From Oscillospiraceae bacterium (GTDB lineage Bacteria > Bacillota > Clostridia > Oscillospirales > CAG-272): a stretch of DNA of 11,974 nt. The position numbers and the translations under genes are program-made. Numbering within the stretch: position 1 is the first letter of the stretch; each line of letters begins with the position of its first letter. Shown piece after piece: positions 5,731-11,974 of this stretch. Where the stretch lies: the NCBI GenBank assembly GCA_015063655.1, contig SVTU01000038.1, positions 1-11,974 on the forward strand. Reading direction: 5' to 3'. The notes under the pieces are model-generated. The model ran no database searches. It saw nothing but the letters and a program-made list of their open reading frames with translations, and was not told the DNA's origin.

Positions 5731-6645
5731 TTAATTATTGGTTACTCGCTTCGAACGGTTCACCGTCACAATAAAGCCCGTAGCGCCGTCTCCACCCAGC
5801 GTGTACTCATACGACGTGGGCAGCATCACCTCGGTCGTATCTCCCTCAGAGGCTACGTAATAGACCTCGTAGCGGTTGCCGTCGGCACCGCCGATGATCA
5901 AGCCGCTTCCTGCCTCCTTTTCCTTGATAAGCTCAATGTAAGCCTCCAAGGTCAGCTTGCTATCCGTGATATACTTGGCGTGTGCCACACCAACGTAGCG
6001 GAATACACTGCCGCTCTCGGCAGACTCCTCCGTAGCGTTGGGGTAACGAACGATAAAACCGTACTTGTACGCATTGGTATAGAACCAACCGTACGTAGCG
6101 TGTGTGCGACTAACAGGAAGCTTTTTTCCATCTTCGCTATAATACAAATCGAAAGCCGTACCCATACGGTATTCGGCATCTTGATTTTCGGAATCGATGT
6201 CACACGCTTGCCAAATCCAAATATTATCGTTTTTATTATTCTGCTCGTAGAATGCCTTAATCATGTCATTGAGTGCAGTTACGGCCTGTGCATCTGCATG
6301 ATACTTTCCCGTCTCCCTCACAGTATAATAATAATCAAATCCTGTATTTTGATCGGCTTTTTTCACTCTGTTCTGAGAGATGTTAACCAAGCCGGAAGCC
6401 GTCTCGTCACCGTCCGATAACAAACGGAGGTAGCCCGAATAGATCTCGGCAGCGTTGACCTCACGGGCTTCATAGCCTACAAGGCCACCCTCACCGCCCG
6501 AAGGATTATCGTCACCCGATTTCTTCTCCTTGACCTTGGATGCGATCTGCACCACGGAAAAGACGAGCAGCAGAGCCACGATGGCAATGACCGTAGCGTA
6601 AATACATGTCATGAGTGTTTTGGTTTTACCTTGATTGTTGCTCAT
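5731..6645 (-). CDS. Membrane-anchored M15/VanY-like protein lacking zinc-binding residues (probable pseudoenzyme)
   Basis: The 304-residue product has one N-terminal membrane helix (11-34), a Gly/Ser linker (43-55), a D-alanyl-D-alanine carboxypeptidase (M15B, VanY-like) fold, and a C-terminal beta-rich extension (about 245-300) that I have seen in clostridial relatives. Framework motifs survive: GTAFDL (162-167), TNAYKYGFIVRYP (190-202), FRYVGVAHAKYI (215-226) and LTLEAYIELI. In active members the first motif reads SEHxTGxAxDL and the second EPWHFRYVG. Here they read AEYRMGTAFDL (157-167) and SGSVFRYVG (211-219): Tyr159 and Val214 replace both zinc histidines and Ser211 the catalytic glutamate, while Asp166 remains. 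It should face the cell wall outside the membrane. AAGGAGG lies seven bases before ATG 6643-6645, and pnp ends only 41 bases upstream, so it is probably cotranscribed with rpsO-pnp. The frame is intact, which argues for a kept, non-enzymatic role such as muropeptide binding (inference). Confidence 0.85.
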   Translation of the reverse strand: MSNNQGKTKTLMTCIYATVIAIVALLLVFSVVQIASKVKEKKSGDDNPSGGEGGLVGYEAREVNAAEIYSGYLRLLSDGDETASGLVNISQNRVKKADQNTGFDYYYTVRETGKYHADAQAVTALNDMIKAFYEQNNKNDNIWIWQACDIDSENQDAEYRMGTAFDLYYSEDGKKLPVSRTHATYGWFYTNAYKYGFIVRYPNATEESAESGSVFRYVGVAHAKYITDSKLTLEAYIELIKEKEAGSGLIIGGADGNRYEVYYVASEGDTTEVMLPTSYEYTLGGDGATGFIVTVNRSKRVTNN

Positions 6646-6686
6646 AGGGAGTCCTCCTTTTGTATTTTGCGGGGTTGGATACCGAA

Positions 6687-8801
6687 TTACTCGGCATCCT
6701 TAATGGAGAAGTCCATGCGGCCCTTCTTGTCAAGGCCCATATACTTCACCTTCACGACGTCGCCCAATGCGAGGACGTCCTCAACCTTTTCAATTCTCTT
6801 GGGAGCGATCTTGGAGATGTGAACCATGCCCTCCTTACCGGGTGCATACTCCACGAAGCAGCCAAACTCCTTGATGCCCGTTACCTTACCGGTATACACA
6901 GCACCAACCTCAGGCTCGAATACGATCGCGTCGATCATAGCCTTGGCCTTGGCGGCGGACTCGCCGTTCACAGCGGCAATGCAGATGATGCCGTCATCGT
7001 CAATATCCACCTTAGCACCCGACTCGGCAACGATCTTCTGGATCACAGAGCCGCCCTTACCGATCACCTCGCGGATCTTGTCGGGATCGATCTTGAAGGA
7101 CGTCATCTTAGGAGCGTACTTGGAGACCTCGGCACGGGGAGCGGGAATAGCCTTGAGAAGCACCTCGTCGATGATGTAATCACGTCCGATGTGCGTCTGC
7201 GTCAAAGCGGCCTTGATGATCTCGGGCGTCAAGCCGTCAACCTTGAGGTCCATCTGAATGGATGTGATACCCTTATGCGTACCGGCAACCTTGAAGTCCA
7301 TATCGCCGTAGAAGTCCTCAAGACCCTGAATGTCAAGCATGGTATCCCAGCTTCCGTCCTCAGCGGTGATCAGACCACAGGAAATACCCGCAACGGGAGC
7401 CTTGATCGGCACACCTGCATCCATCAGAGCAAGCGTAGAGCCGCACACAGAGCCCTGTGAGGTAGAGCCGTTGGAGGATACCACGTCGGATACCAAGCGG
7501 ATAGCATAGGGGAATTCCTCGGGAGAAGGAAGCACGGGCACGAGCGAGCGCTCAGCCAGTGCGCCGTGACCGATCTCACGGCGTCCGGGGCTGCGGGAGG
7601 GCTTTGCCTCACCCGTAGAAAAACCGGGCATGTTGTAGTGGTGCATATATCTCTTTTCAGTCTCGCTGTCGATACCGTCCAGCATCTGTGCCTCGGAGAG
7701 CATACCAAGGGTTGCCACCGTCAGCACCTGGGTCTGACCTCTGGTAAAGAGTCCCGAGCCGTGAGCACGGGGCAAAAGGCCAACCTCACTGCCAAGGGGT
7801 CTGATCTGATCCATACGTCTGCCGTCAACACGCTTCTTGTCAACAAGCAGCCAGCGGCGAACGATCTTCTTCTGGATCTTATAGATCAGCTCGTCCATCA
7901 TAGAGCCGATCTCGGGATACTCCTCGGAGAACTTCTCGAGGATGGCATCGGTGATCGGAACCACCTTCTCATCACGAACGTTCTTATCGTCGGTGTCCAG
8001 TGCCTCCATCATATCCTTCTCGCAGAAGGCAAAAACCTTATCGAACATGTCGTGGTCAAGCTCGCAGGAGGGATAGGAGAACTTGGGCTTACCGATCTCA
8101 TCGATGATGGCATGAATGAACACGAGCAGATCCTTGATCTCTCTGTGAGCAAACATGATAGCCTCATACATGGTGTCATCGTCAACCTCGTTCGCACCTG
8201 CCTCGATCATCACGACCTTCTCGGTGGAGGCAGCAACGGTGAGCTGCAGATCGCTCTTCTTCTGCTCTGCCTCGGTGGGGTTGAGCACGAGCTTGCCGTC
8301 AACAAGACCGATGTACGCACCGCCGATGGGGCCGTTCCACGGAATGTCGGAGATAGCCAGAGCGGTGGAAGCACCGATCATAGCGGCGATCTCGGGCGAG
8401 CAATCGGGATCTACGGACATAACCGTCAGCGTAAGAGCCACGTCATTGCGCAGATCCTTGGGGAACAGAGGACGAATGGGGCGGTCGATCACACGGGAGG
8501 TAAGGACTGCCTTCTCAGAGGGCTTACCCTCTCTCTTGAGGTATCCGCCGGGGATCTTGCCTGCGGCGTACATTCTCTCATCGTAGTCTACGGACAGGGG
8601 CAAAAAGTCGATGCCCTCACGGGGCTTAGCGGAAGCGGTGGCACAGCAAAGGATAGCCGTCTCACCGTAGCGAACCAGCACAGAGCCGTTGGCAAGGCCG
8701 GCAAGCTTACCCGTCTCGATCACAAGCTCTCTGCCTGCGTACGTGTAGTGAAATGCCTTGTAGTTCTTGAATTCCATGGGTGAACTGATAGCGTTGGACA
8801 T
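6687..8801 (-). CDS. pnp: Polynucleotide phosphorylase (polyribonucleotide nucleotidyltransferase)
   Basis: PNPase degrades RNA 3' to 5' using phosphate and can add tails; it works as a trimer. The protein has 704 residues, as expected. Domains in order: RNase PH-like 1 (about 15-150, with FLPLSVDYDERMYAAGKIPGG and RVIDRPIRPLFP), helical linker (about 245-325), RNase PH-like 2 (about 325-555, with GSGLFTRGQTQ at 348-358 and the catalytic acidic motif GDMDFKVAGT at 499-508), KH domain (about 566-625, with VIGKGGSVIQKI) and S1 domain (about 632-702). ATG 8799-8801 is chosen for the GGAGGAAA site seven bases upstream; an earlier in-frame start at 8855 lacks one. It follows rpsO, the classical rpsO-pnp order, with a structured leader (see 8849-8899) that may allow autoregulation as known in E. 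coli. Confidence 0.98.
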   Translation of the reverse strand: MSNAISSPMEFKNYKAFHYTYAGRELVIETGKLAGLANGSVLVRYGETAILCCATASAKPREGIDFLPLSVDYDERMYAAGKIPGGYLKREGKPSEKAVLTSRVIDRPIRPLFPKDLRNDVALTLTVMSVDPDCSPEIAAMIGASTALAISDIPWNGPIGGAYIGLVDGKLVLNPTEAEQKKSDLQLTVAASTEKVVMIEAGANEVDDDTMYEAIMFAHREIKDLLVFIHAIIDEIGKPKFSYPSCELDHDMFDKVFAFCEKDMMEALDTDDKNVRDEKVVPITDAILEKFSEEYPEIGSMMDELIYKIQKKIVRRWLLVDKKRVDGRRMDQIRPLGSEVGLLPRAHGSGLFTRGQTQVLTVATLGMLSEAQMLDGIDSETEKRYMHHYNMPGFSTGEAKPSRSPGRREIGHGALAERSLVPVLPSPEEFPYAIRLVSDVVSSNGSTSQGSVCGSTLALMDAGVPIKAPVAGISCGLITAEDGSWDTMLDIQGLEDFYGDMDFKVAGTHKGITSIQMDLKVDGLTPEIIKAALTQTHIGRDYIIDEVLLKAIPAPRAEVSKYAPKMTSFKIDPDKIREVIGKGGSVIQKIVAESGAKVDIDDDGIICIAAVNGESAAKAKAMIDAIVFEPEVGAVYTGKVTGIKEFGCFVEYAPGKEGMVHISKIAPKRIEKVEDVLALGDVVKVKYMGLDKKGRMDFSIKDAE

Positions 8802-8848
8802 AATGTTTCCTCCAAAATATGTTTTATTTTGTCGTCCCCCGCAAAGGC

Positions 8849-8899
8849 TTAACACTTAATGCAATACCGAAAAAGGCTCGGCATTCCATTAAATGCTAA
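8849..8899 (-). other. Long imperfect stem-loop in the pnp leader
   Basis: TTAATGCAATACCG (8856-8869) pairs with CGGCATTCCATTAA (8879-8892) with one mismatch and one wobble, and the stem extends outward through TTAACA (8849-8854) and TGCTAA (8894-8899) with one mismatch. About 19 pairs form in total, 48 bases before the pnp start. E. coli pnp has a leader stem cut by RNase III for autocontrol; a similar role here is inference. Confidence 0.6.
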
Positions 8900-8963
8900 C
8901 CCGATTGCGAGAGAGTAAACAACGGGGTGGGTTGTCCGCATCGAGGGGTTTCGACACGAACGG

Positions 8964-9030
8964 ACGTGTGAATAAGAGTACGGAGTGAAGAGTCAAGGCC
9001 AAAGCCTCCACTCCTCACTCCGTCACACGT
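8964..9030 (-). other. Large hairpin in the rpsO-pnp spacer
   Basis: An outer stem ACGTGTG/CACACGT (8964-8970, 9024-9030) encloses ACGGAGTGA/TCACTCCGT (8980-8988, 9015-9023), then AGT/ACT-type pairs and a GGCC...GCC tip. It begins one base after the rpsO stop codon. No T-tract follows on the minus strand, so it probably stabilises the rpsO 3' end or serves as a processing site, allowing read-through to pnp. The remaining spacer (8900-8960) shows only small stems, and no good promoter was found. Confidence 0.6.
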
Positions 9031-9031
9031 G

Positions 9032-9298
9032 TTACTTTCTGATGTTCAGCTTGGCGATAATGGCACGGTAGCGCTCAATATCCACCTTCTGCAGGTAGTT
9101 CAGAAGATTTCTTCTGTGACCTACCATCTTCTGAAGACCGCGACGGCTGTGGTGGTCCTTGTGGTTTTCCTTGAGGTGCTCGGTCAGGTTCTTGATTCTG
9201 TACGTCAAGAGAGCGATCTGTACCTCAGGCGAGCCCGTGTCACCCTCGTGAGTGGCATACTGCTCGATAATAGCCTGCTTTTCATCCTTCTGCATCAT
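9032..9298 (-). CDS. rpsO: 30S ribosomal protein S15
   Basis: S15 is a primary binder of the 16S rRNA central domain. The 88-residue product is canonical from end to end: [20 protein letters not shown] (16-35), [18 protein letters not shown] (38-55) and [12 protein letters not shown] (59-70). Two ATG codons occur in tandem (9298 and 9295); the first gives 88 residues and AAAGGTGA lies about nine bases upstream. It is the first gene of the rpsO-pnp unit, with its own promoter at 9410-9438. The leader of about 105 bases contains a complement of the ribosome binding site, consistent with the autoregulation by S15 known in several bacteria. Confidence 0.98.
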   Translation of the reverse strand: MMQKDEKQAIIEQYATHEGDTGSPEVQIALLTYRIKNLTEHLKENHKDHHSRRGLQKMVGHRRNLLNYLQKVDIERYRAIIAKLNIRK

Positions 9299-9305
9299 GG
9301 TTGTT

Positions 9306-9357
9306 TTCACCTTTCTCATTATATATTTATCGCCAAGCACAGCAAGCGGCGGGTGAA
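9306..9357 (-). promoter_or_regulatory. Possible ribosome-site-blocking fold in the rpsO leader
   Basis: In the RNA, UUCACC (9357-9352) is an exact complement of GGUGAA (9311-9306), which includes the rpsO ribosome binding site. Directly inside it a CGCC/GGCG stem (9351-9348 with 9334-9331) could stack on this helix. Such a fold would hide the translation start and could be the target of S15 feedback; that is inference. Confidence 0.45.
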
Positions 9358-9409
9358 GTGCCGATCAAGGGCCTTATATCCGCAAACCGAGCCGACGACA
9401 TGTGTTGCT

Positions 9410-9438
9410 ATTATACCATATTATTTCAAGTTTGTAAA
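9410..9438 (-). promoter_or_regulatory. Promoter of the rpsO-pnp operon
   Basis: On the minus strand TTTACA (9438-9433) and TATAAT (9415-9410) are separated by exactly 17 bases; the -10 is perfect consensus and the -35 differs at one position. Initiation would be near 9403. The region before it is A/T-rich with A- and T-runs up to the end of the preceding gene at 9478, which may act as an UP-type element. Confidence 0.88.
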
Positions 9439-9477
9439 TAGCTTTTTGAAATTTTTTCGATAAATCCGAGATATTTT

Positions 9478-10008
9478 TTAATAACGCACCGCAGTAACTG
9501 ACGTTGCCTTATTGTAAAAGGAAAGCAGCTTGAGGGCCTTGGCTGTGGCATCGAAGAAGATCACCGTTTTTTTGTCACCCGAAACGGCCATATACAGATC
9601 GGGGGAATGCTCGGAAGAGCCTGCCCATATCATGCGTGCGCCTCGGTAGCCTGCCATCAGCTCTCTCGGTGTCCTTCCCTCTGTCGGCACGATGCAGGCC
9701 ATGTCGGATATACGAAGCGTGAGCATCGGGCGGTAAAAGCGATCGTTCATGATCTTGGTAAAATGCCACTGCCCCGATTCGATCTCGTAGCGATACGACA
9801 CGCTGACGTACCGCCACGTAAAGAACACGAGGATCCACGTCAGAACGGGTGTCAGCGCCATCAGCGGATAAAAGCGGATCAGCATGCATACGCCCGCATA
9901 GCTCAGCACAAAGGCCACGTAAGAGAGCAGCATCAGCACACGGTAGGTGCGAAAGCGCCCCTCCCTTGCCTGCTGTACGGTATATTCACAGCTTCTTGCA
10001 TCCTCCAT
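9478..10008 (-). CDS. Two-helix membrane protein, DUF6106-like
   Basis: The 176-residue product begins with a short polar stretch, has two hydrophobic helices (about 23-44 and 47-64), and ends with a soluble part of about 110 residues. The soluble part starts RYVSVSYRYEIESGQWHFTKIMNDRFYRP (66-94), a pattern (strand-YEYxxxxGxxxxxKI, then basic residues) that reminds me of the clostridial DUF6106 and of PH-like membrane proteins; I cannot confirm this. I start it at ATG 10006-10008: GAGGTG lies six bases upstream and overlaps the TGA of the preceding gene, so translation is likely coupled. It is the last gene of the four-gene cluster; no hairpin terminator follows, only an A/T-rich stretch leading into the rpsO promoter. 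The function is unknown. Confidence 0.75.
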   Translation of the reverse strand: MEDARSCEYTVQQAREGRFRTYRVLMLLSYVAFVLSYAGVCMLIRFYPLMALTPVLTWILVFFTWRYVSVSYRYEIESGQWHFTKIMNDRFYRPMLTLRISDMACIVPTEGRTPRELMAGYRGARMIWAGSSEHSPDLYMAVSGDKKTVIFFDATAKALKLLSFYNKATSVTAVRY

Positions 10009-10018
10009 ATCACGCACC

Positions 10019-10753
10019 TCAGAACGGCTCTCTTGAACCGTAATAATTGGGAATATTATCGTAGAACAGATGAGCATCATTCGAATAGGTGATGATGCGG
10101 GGCACGCAGATATCCTCATTCTCCGCAAAGCGGATCACCGAAAGCCCCGAATGGCACATGTCGGTATGCACGGCAAACATGGGAAGCGGAATATCCAGCA
10201 TGCTGCTCATGATCACCTTACCGATGCCCTCATGGGCAAACAGTGCGATGCGCTTGTTCTCACGCTTGCGGACGTGATAGACGTGATTTTTTCTGTCATG
10301 CTCAAAGCCGAGAGAGGCAAGAAGGGCATCCAACTCCTCACTGACGTAGGCAAAGCCCTCCTCGACATGGCGCTCGGCAAAAACGGGGTGCTTATACCAC
10401 TCGTAGCCAAGGCTTGCCATTTCATCGGAGGCAAGAAGGCGTGTGAAGCCCGGAAGCTCCCACAGCCATTGCTTTTTGCCGTTCTCCTCCGCGTGGAAAT
10501 ACTTGCCCGCCACCTTTTCGTTGCAGAAGGGCAGCAGCGTGATGGGCGCATGCGTATCCGAGGTGCTTTTGTGGATCAGCTCTGCCGTGGGCATCGCCGT
10601 CTGGATGGCTCGCTCGGAGTCAGAGGCATACACGGCATCCACGCCATATCTTGCCAAGCGTCTTGCCACGGCCTCCGCCTGACGCACGCCCAAGGGCGTG
10701 AGCGAATTGGGGGTATAATTGGGATGGCCGTGTCTTACGTAGTAGATCAACAT
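10019..10753 (-). CDS. Histidine phosphatase (phosphoglycerate mutase-like) family protein
   Basis: The 244-residue protein belongs to the histidine phosphatase superfamily, which uses a phospho-histidine intermediate. Visible core residues are His8 in VRHGHPNY (6-13), SLTPLGVRQAEAVARRL (17-33), Arg48 in SDSERAIQTA (44-53), an acidic residue near Glu79 in FCNEKVAG, and the second histidine His174 in ALFAHEGIG (170-178). The segment 85-165 is longer than in minimal members and may form a cap that sets substrate choice. ATG 10751-10753 is preferred, with GGAG nine bases upstream inside the preceding gene's end; an in-frame TTG at 10768 would overlap that gene. The gap to the deacetylase gene is four bases. 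The substrate is unknown. Confidence 0.88.
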   Translation of the reverse strand: MLIYYVRHGHPNYTPNSLTPLGVRQAEAVARRLARYGVDAVYASDSERAIQTAMPTAELIHKSTSDTHAPITLLPFCNEKVAGKYFHAEENGKKQWLWELPGFTRLLASDEMASLGYEWYKHPVFAERHVEEGFAYVSEELDALLASLGFEHDRKNHVYHVRKRENKRIALFAHEGIGKVIMSSMLDIPLPMFAVHTDMCHSGLSVIRFAENEDICVPRIITYSNDAHLFYDNIPNYYGSREPF

Positions 10754-10757
10754 GCTC

Positions 10758-11609
10758 TCACTCTCCAAATCTCAAGGTCTCTCCTGCACGAACGACCCAT
10801 CTCTTGCCGCCCGAGCATTGGAACCACACGTCGGTGTCGGTGGGGTTTTCCACCACAGTCTGCGCCAGATTGAAGCGCAAGCGCCCAAAGGCCTGAACGT
10901 AGTCGTATATCTCGATGTTGGTGGCATACCAAACGTCATCGTGTCCGCCGATCTTCTCGGCGAATGCTTCGATGCGCTCCCAGTTGTTGTTTTCCAAATT
11001 CCAATCAAACTCATAGGAATGCCCCCACAGATAAAAGAGCTTGGCGGGATACGCACTGCTTCTCGGGGTGTAGGCAAGAAATTCGTCTGCCAGCTCAAAG
11101 AGCCGTTCATTGTTATGGTGGCAGGTTGCCTCAAGGCGAAGCCAATTGGTGGGCACGGCAAACTTCTGCGAGCTGATGGTGGTGCGGGAATAGGCTATAC
11201 CGCAGGCCTCCAGGGCCTTGACCACAGTATCGTTGCAGTGGCCGTAGGCATACGCCATGCCCCGAACGGGCATGCCGAGCATATCCTCAAGGTTGGCTCT
11301 GTCCCGTATCACCTCATAGGTCACCTGCTCGATCGGCAGGTCCAAAAGTCCTTGGTGAAGCAGACCGTGCACGGCAAGCTCCTGCCCGTTCGGCACGTAC
11401 AGCGCCCGAACCTCCTTTTCGCTCAAGCGGTTAGACGAATCGGGATCGGCATCCTCGGCACGGAACAGTCCGCTGTTGACGTTAAAGGTACCCTTAAGCC
11501 CATACCGCTTCATGATCTCAACCAAGCGCACGTCCTGCTTCACGCCATCATCATAGCTCATGGTAAAGGCCTTGTGCAGGCCGTTTGGAAATCTCATTGT
11601 GATTGACAT
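10758..11609 (-). CDS. Polysaccharide deacetylase (NodB-like) family protein
   Basis: The 283-residue protein matches the NodB-like carbohydrate esterase family 4 fold. The N-terminal motif AFTMSYDDGVKQD (14-26) contains the Asp20-Asp21 pair, and AVHGLLHQGL (79-88) supplies the HxxxH zinc ligands His81 and His85. MAYAYGHCND (118-127) and LFYLWGHSYEFD (191-202) correspond to later core motifs. There is no signal peptide or membrane segment, so it is probably cytoplasmic and may act on a small sugar or amide rather than on cell-wall polymer (inference). The last 50 residues form a beta-rich extension with WFQCSGGKRWVVRAGET. ATG 11607-11609 is preceded by AAGGGGG immediately after the stop of the FAD oxidoreductase gene, 13 bases away, indicating one transcript. 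Confidence 0.88.
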   Translation of the reverse strand: MSITMRFPNGLHKAFTMSYDDGVKQDVRLVEIMKRYGLKGTFNVNSGLFRAEDADPDSSNRLSEKEVRALYVPNGQELAVHGLLHQGLLDLPIEQVTYEVIRDRANLEDMLGMPVRGMAYAYGHCNDTVVKALEACGIAYSRTTISSQKFAVPTNWLRLEATCHHNNERLFELADEFLAYTPRSSAYPAKLFYLWGHSYEFDWNLENNNWERIEAFAEKIGGHDDVWYATNIEIYDYVQAFGRLRFNLAQTVVENPTDTDVWFQCSGGKRWVVRAGETLRFGE

Positions 11610-11622
11610 AATTTCATCCCCC

Positions 11623-11974
11623 TTATATATCTTGTTCATGAAGCACCGCACCGCTCTCGGTGAGCTGCTTTTGCAACCTCTTTACGTTCAGTGCTTCTCC
11701 CGCACTGACCATGCCGGCCGCAAGGCCAGCCGCCTGTCCCGTCACAGCACAGCACGGAATGACCCGCATAATATCCCACATCGCCTCGGTCACCGACGTA
11801 CAACGCCCTGCGCAAAACAGATTGCTGACCTCTCGGGTGTACAGCGTGCGGAGAGGGACCTCGTAGACAGGGCCTCGGCGGCGCCAGTCGCCCACCATAC
11901 CCACAGAGTCCTCAAAATAGGTGTGCATCTCGGTCTGTGAGAGCTCGTATTCACCCACAAGGCGCCGTGTCATA
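11623..11974 (-). CDS. FAD-dependent oxidoreductase, C-terminal part (FAD_oxidored family; partial)
   Basis: Only the last 117 or so codons are in the window; the rest lies to the right. The part seen matches the C-terminal region of the FAD_oxidored (PF12831-type) flavoproteins: RLVGEYELSQTEMHTYFEDSV, then YEVPLRTLYTREVSNLFCAGRC, which is the family's fixed-position stretch before the flavin-contacting segment, then a final helix with SVTEAMWDIMRVIPCCAVTGQAAGLAAG and an ending of LQKQLTESGAVL. A pair of cysteines in VIPCCAV is also seen. The stop codon is directly followed by the ribosome site of the deacetylase-like gene. Members of this family are often found in gut and soil bacteria next to carbohydrate-processing genes; the substrate is unknown. 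Confidence 0.88.
   Translation of the reverse strand, partial: MTRRLVGEYELSQTEMHTYFEDSVGMVGDWRRRGPVYEVPLRTLYTREVSNLFCAGRCTSVTEAMWDIMRVIPCCAVTGQAAGLAAGMVSAGEALNVKRLQKQLTESGAVLHEQDI

Noticed and set aside
7566..8783. A 405-residue open frame on the plus strand opposite pnp
   Set aside because: It runs antisense through the conserved PNPase gene, has no ribosome site and is rich in the residues expected from reading the other strand; it is a shadow.
1..11974. Mobile elements, CRISPR arrays, tRNA or rRNA
   Set aside because: No transposase or integrase similarity, no regularly spaced repeats, no tRNA-like cloverleaf with conserved bases and no rRNA stretches were noticed.

Overview
The window looks like chromosomal housekeeping DNA from an anaerobic Firmicute of the Clostridia type (moderately high GC, strong AGGAGG-like ribosome binding sites, TTGACA/TATAAT promoters). 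The taxonomic guess rests on gene order, the lysine riboswitch on dapA, the M15/VanY-like lipid-facing protein and DUF2156/DUF6106-like genes. No phage, transposon, CRISPR, rRNA or tRNA was seen.

Layout, left to right. (1) Positions 1-727, minus: queA, running off the left edge and apparently carrying a one-base deletion a few codons inside the window. (2) Positions 764-2779, plus: a near-consensus promoter, a complete lysine (L-box) riboswitch with intrinsic terminator, then dapA and dapB, the first two committed steps of the diaminopimelate/lysine pathway. The riboswitch lets lysine shut off its own synthesis. (3) Positions 2780-2888: a convergent gap packed with three hairpins. (4) Positions 2889-4633, minus: a two-gene operon (DUF2156 GNAT-like protein, then a sugar-phosphate isomerase/epimerase-like TIM barrel) driven by a perfect TTGACA-N17-TATAAT promoter whose -35 box overlaps the stop codon of the gene upstream. 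(5) Positions 4630-5676, minus: a small membrane-tail protein followed by an RluA-type pseudouridine synthase. (6) Positions 5699-9438, minus: promoter, rpsO, structured spacer, pnp, then a membrane-anchored M15/VanY-like protein whose zinc-binding residues are lost, closed by a strong hairpin terminator. (7) Positions 9478-11974, minus: four tightly packed genes (FAD-dependent oxidoreductase, partial; polysaccharide deacetylase-like; histidine phosphatase; two-helix membrane protein) with 4-13 base gaps.

Most of the window is ordinary conserved genome. The parts most worth attention are regulatory RNA structures (lysine riboswitch with a visible L2-L3 kissing complement and antiterminator; a possible ribosome-site-blocking fold in the rpsO leader; long stems in the rpsO-pnp spacer), the catalytically dead-looking peptidase behind pnp, and the queA frameshift. 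I did not find a convincing new multi-gene defence or mobile system.
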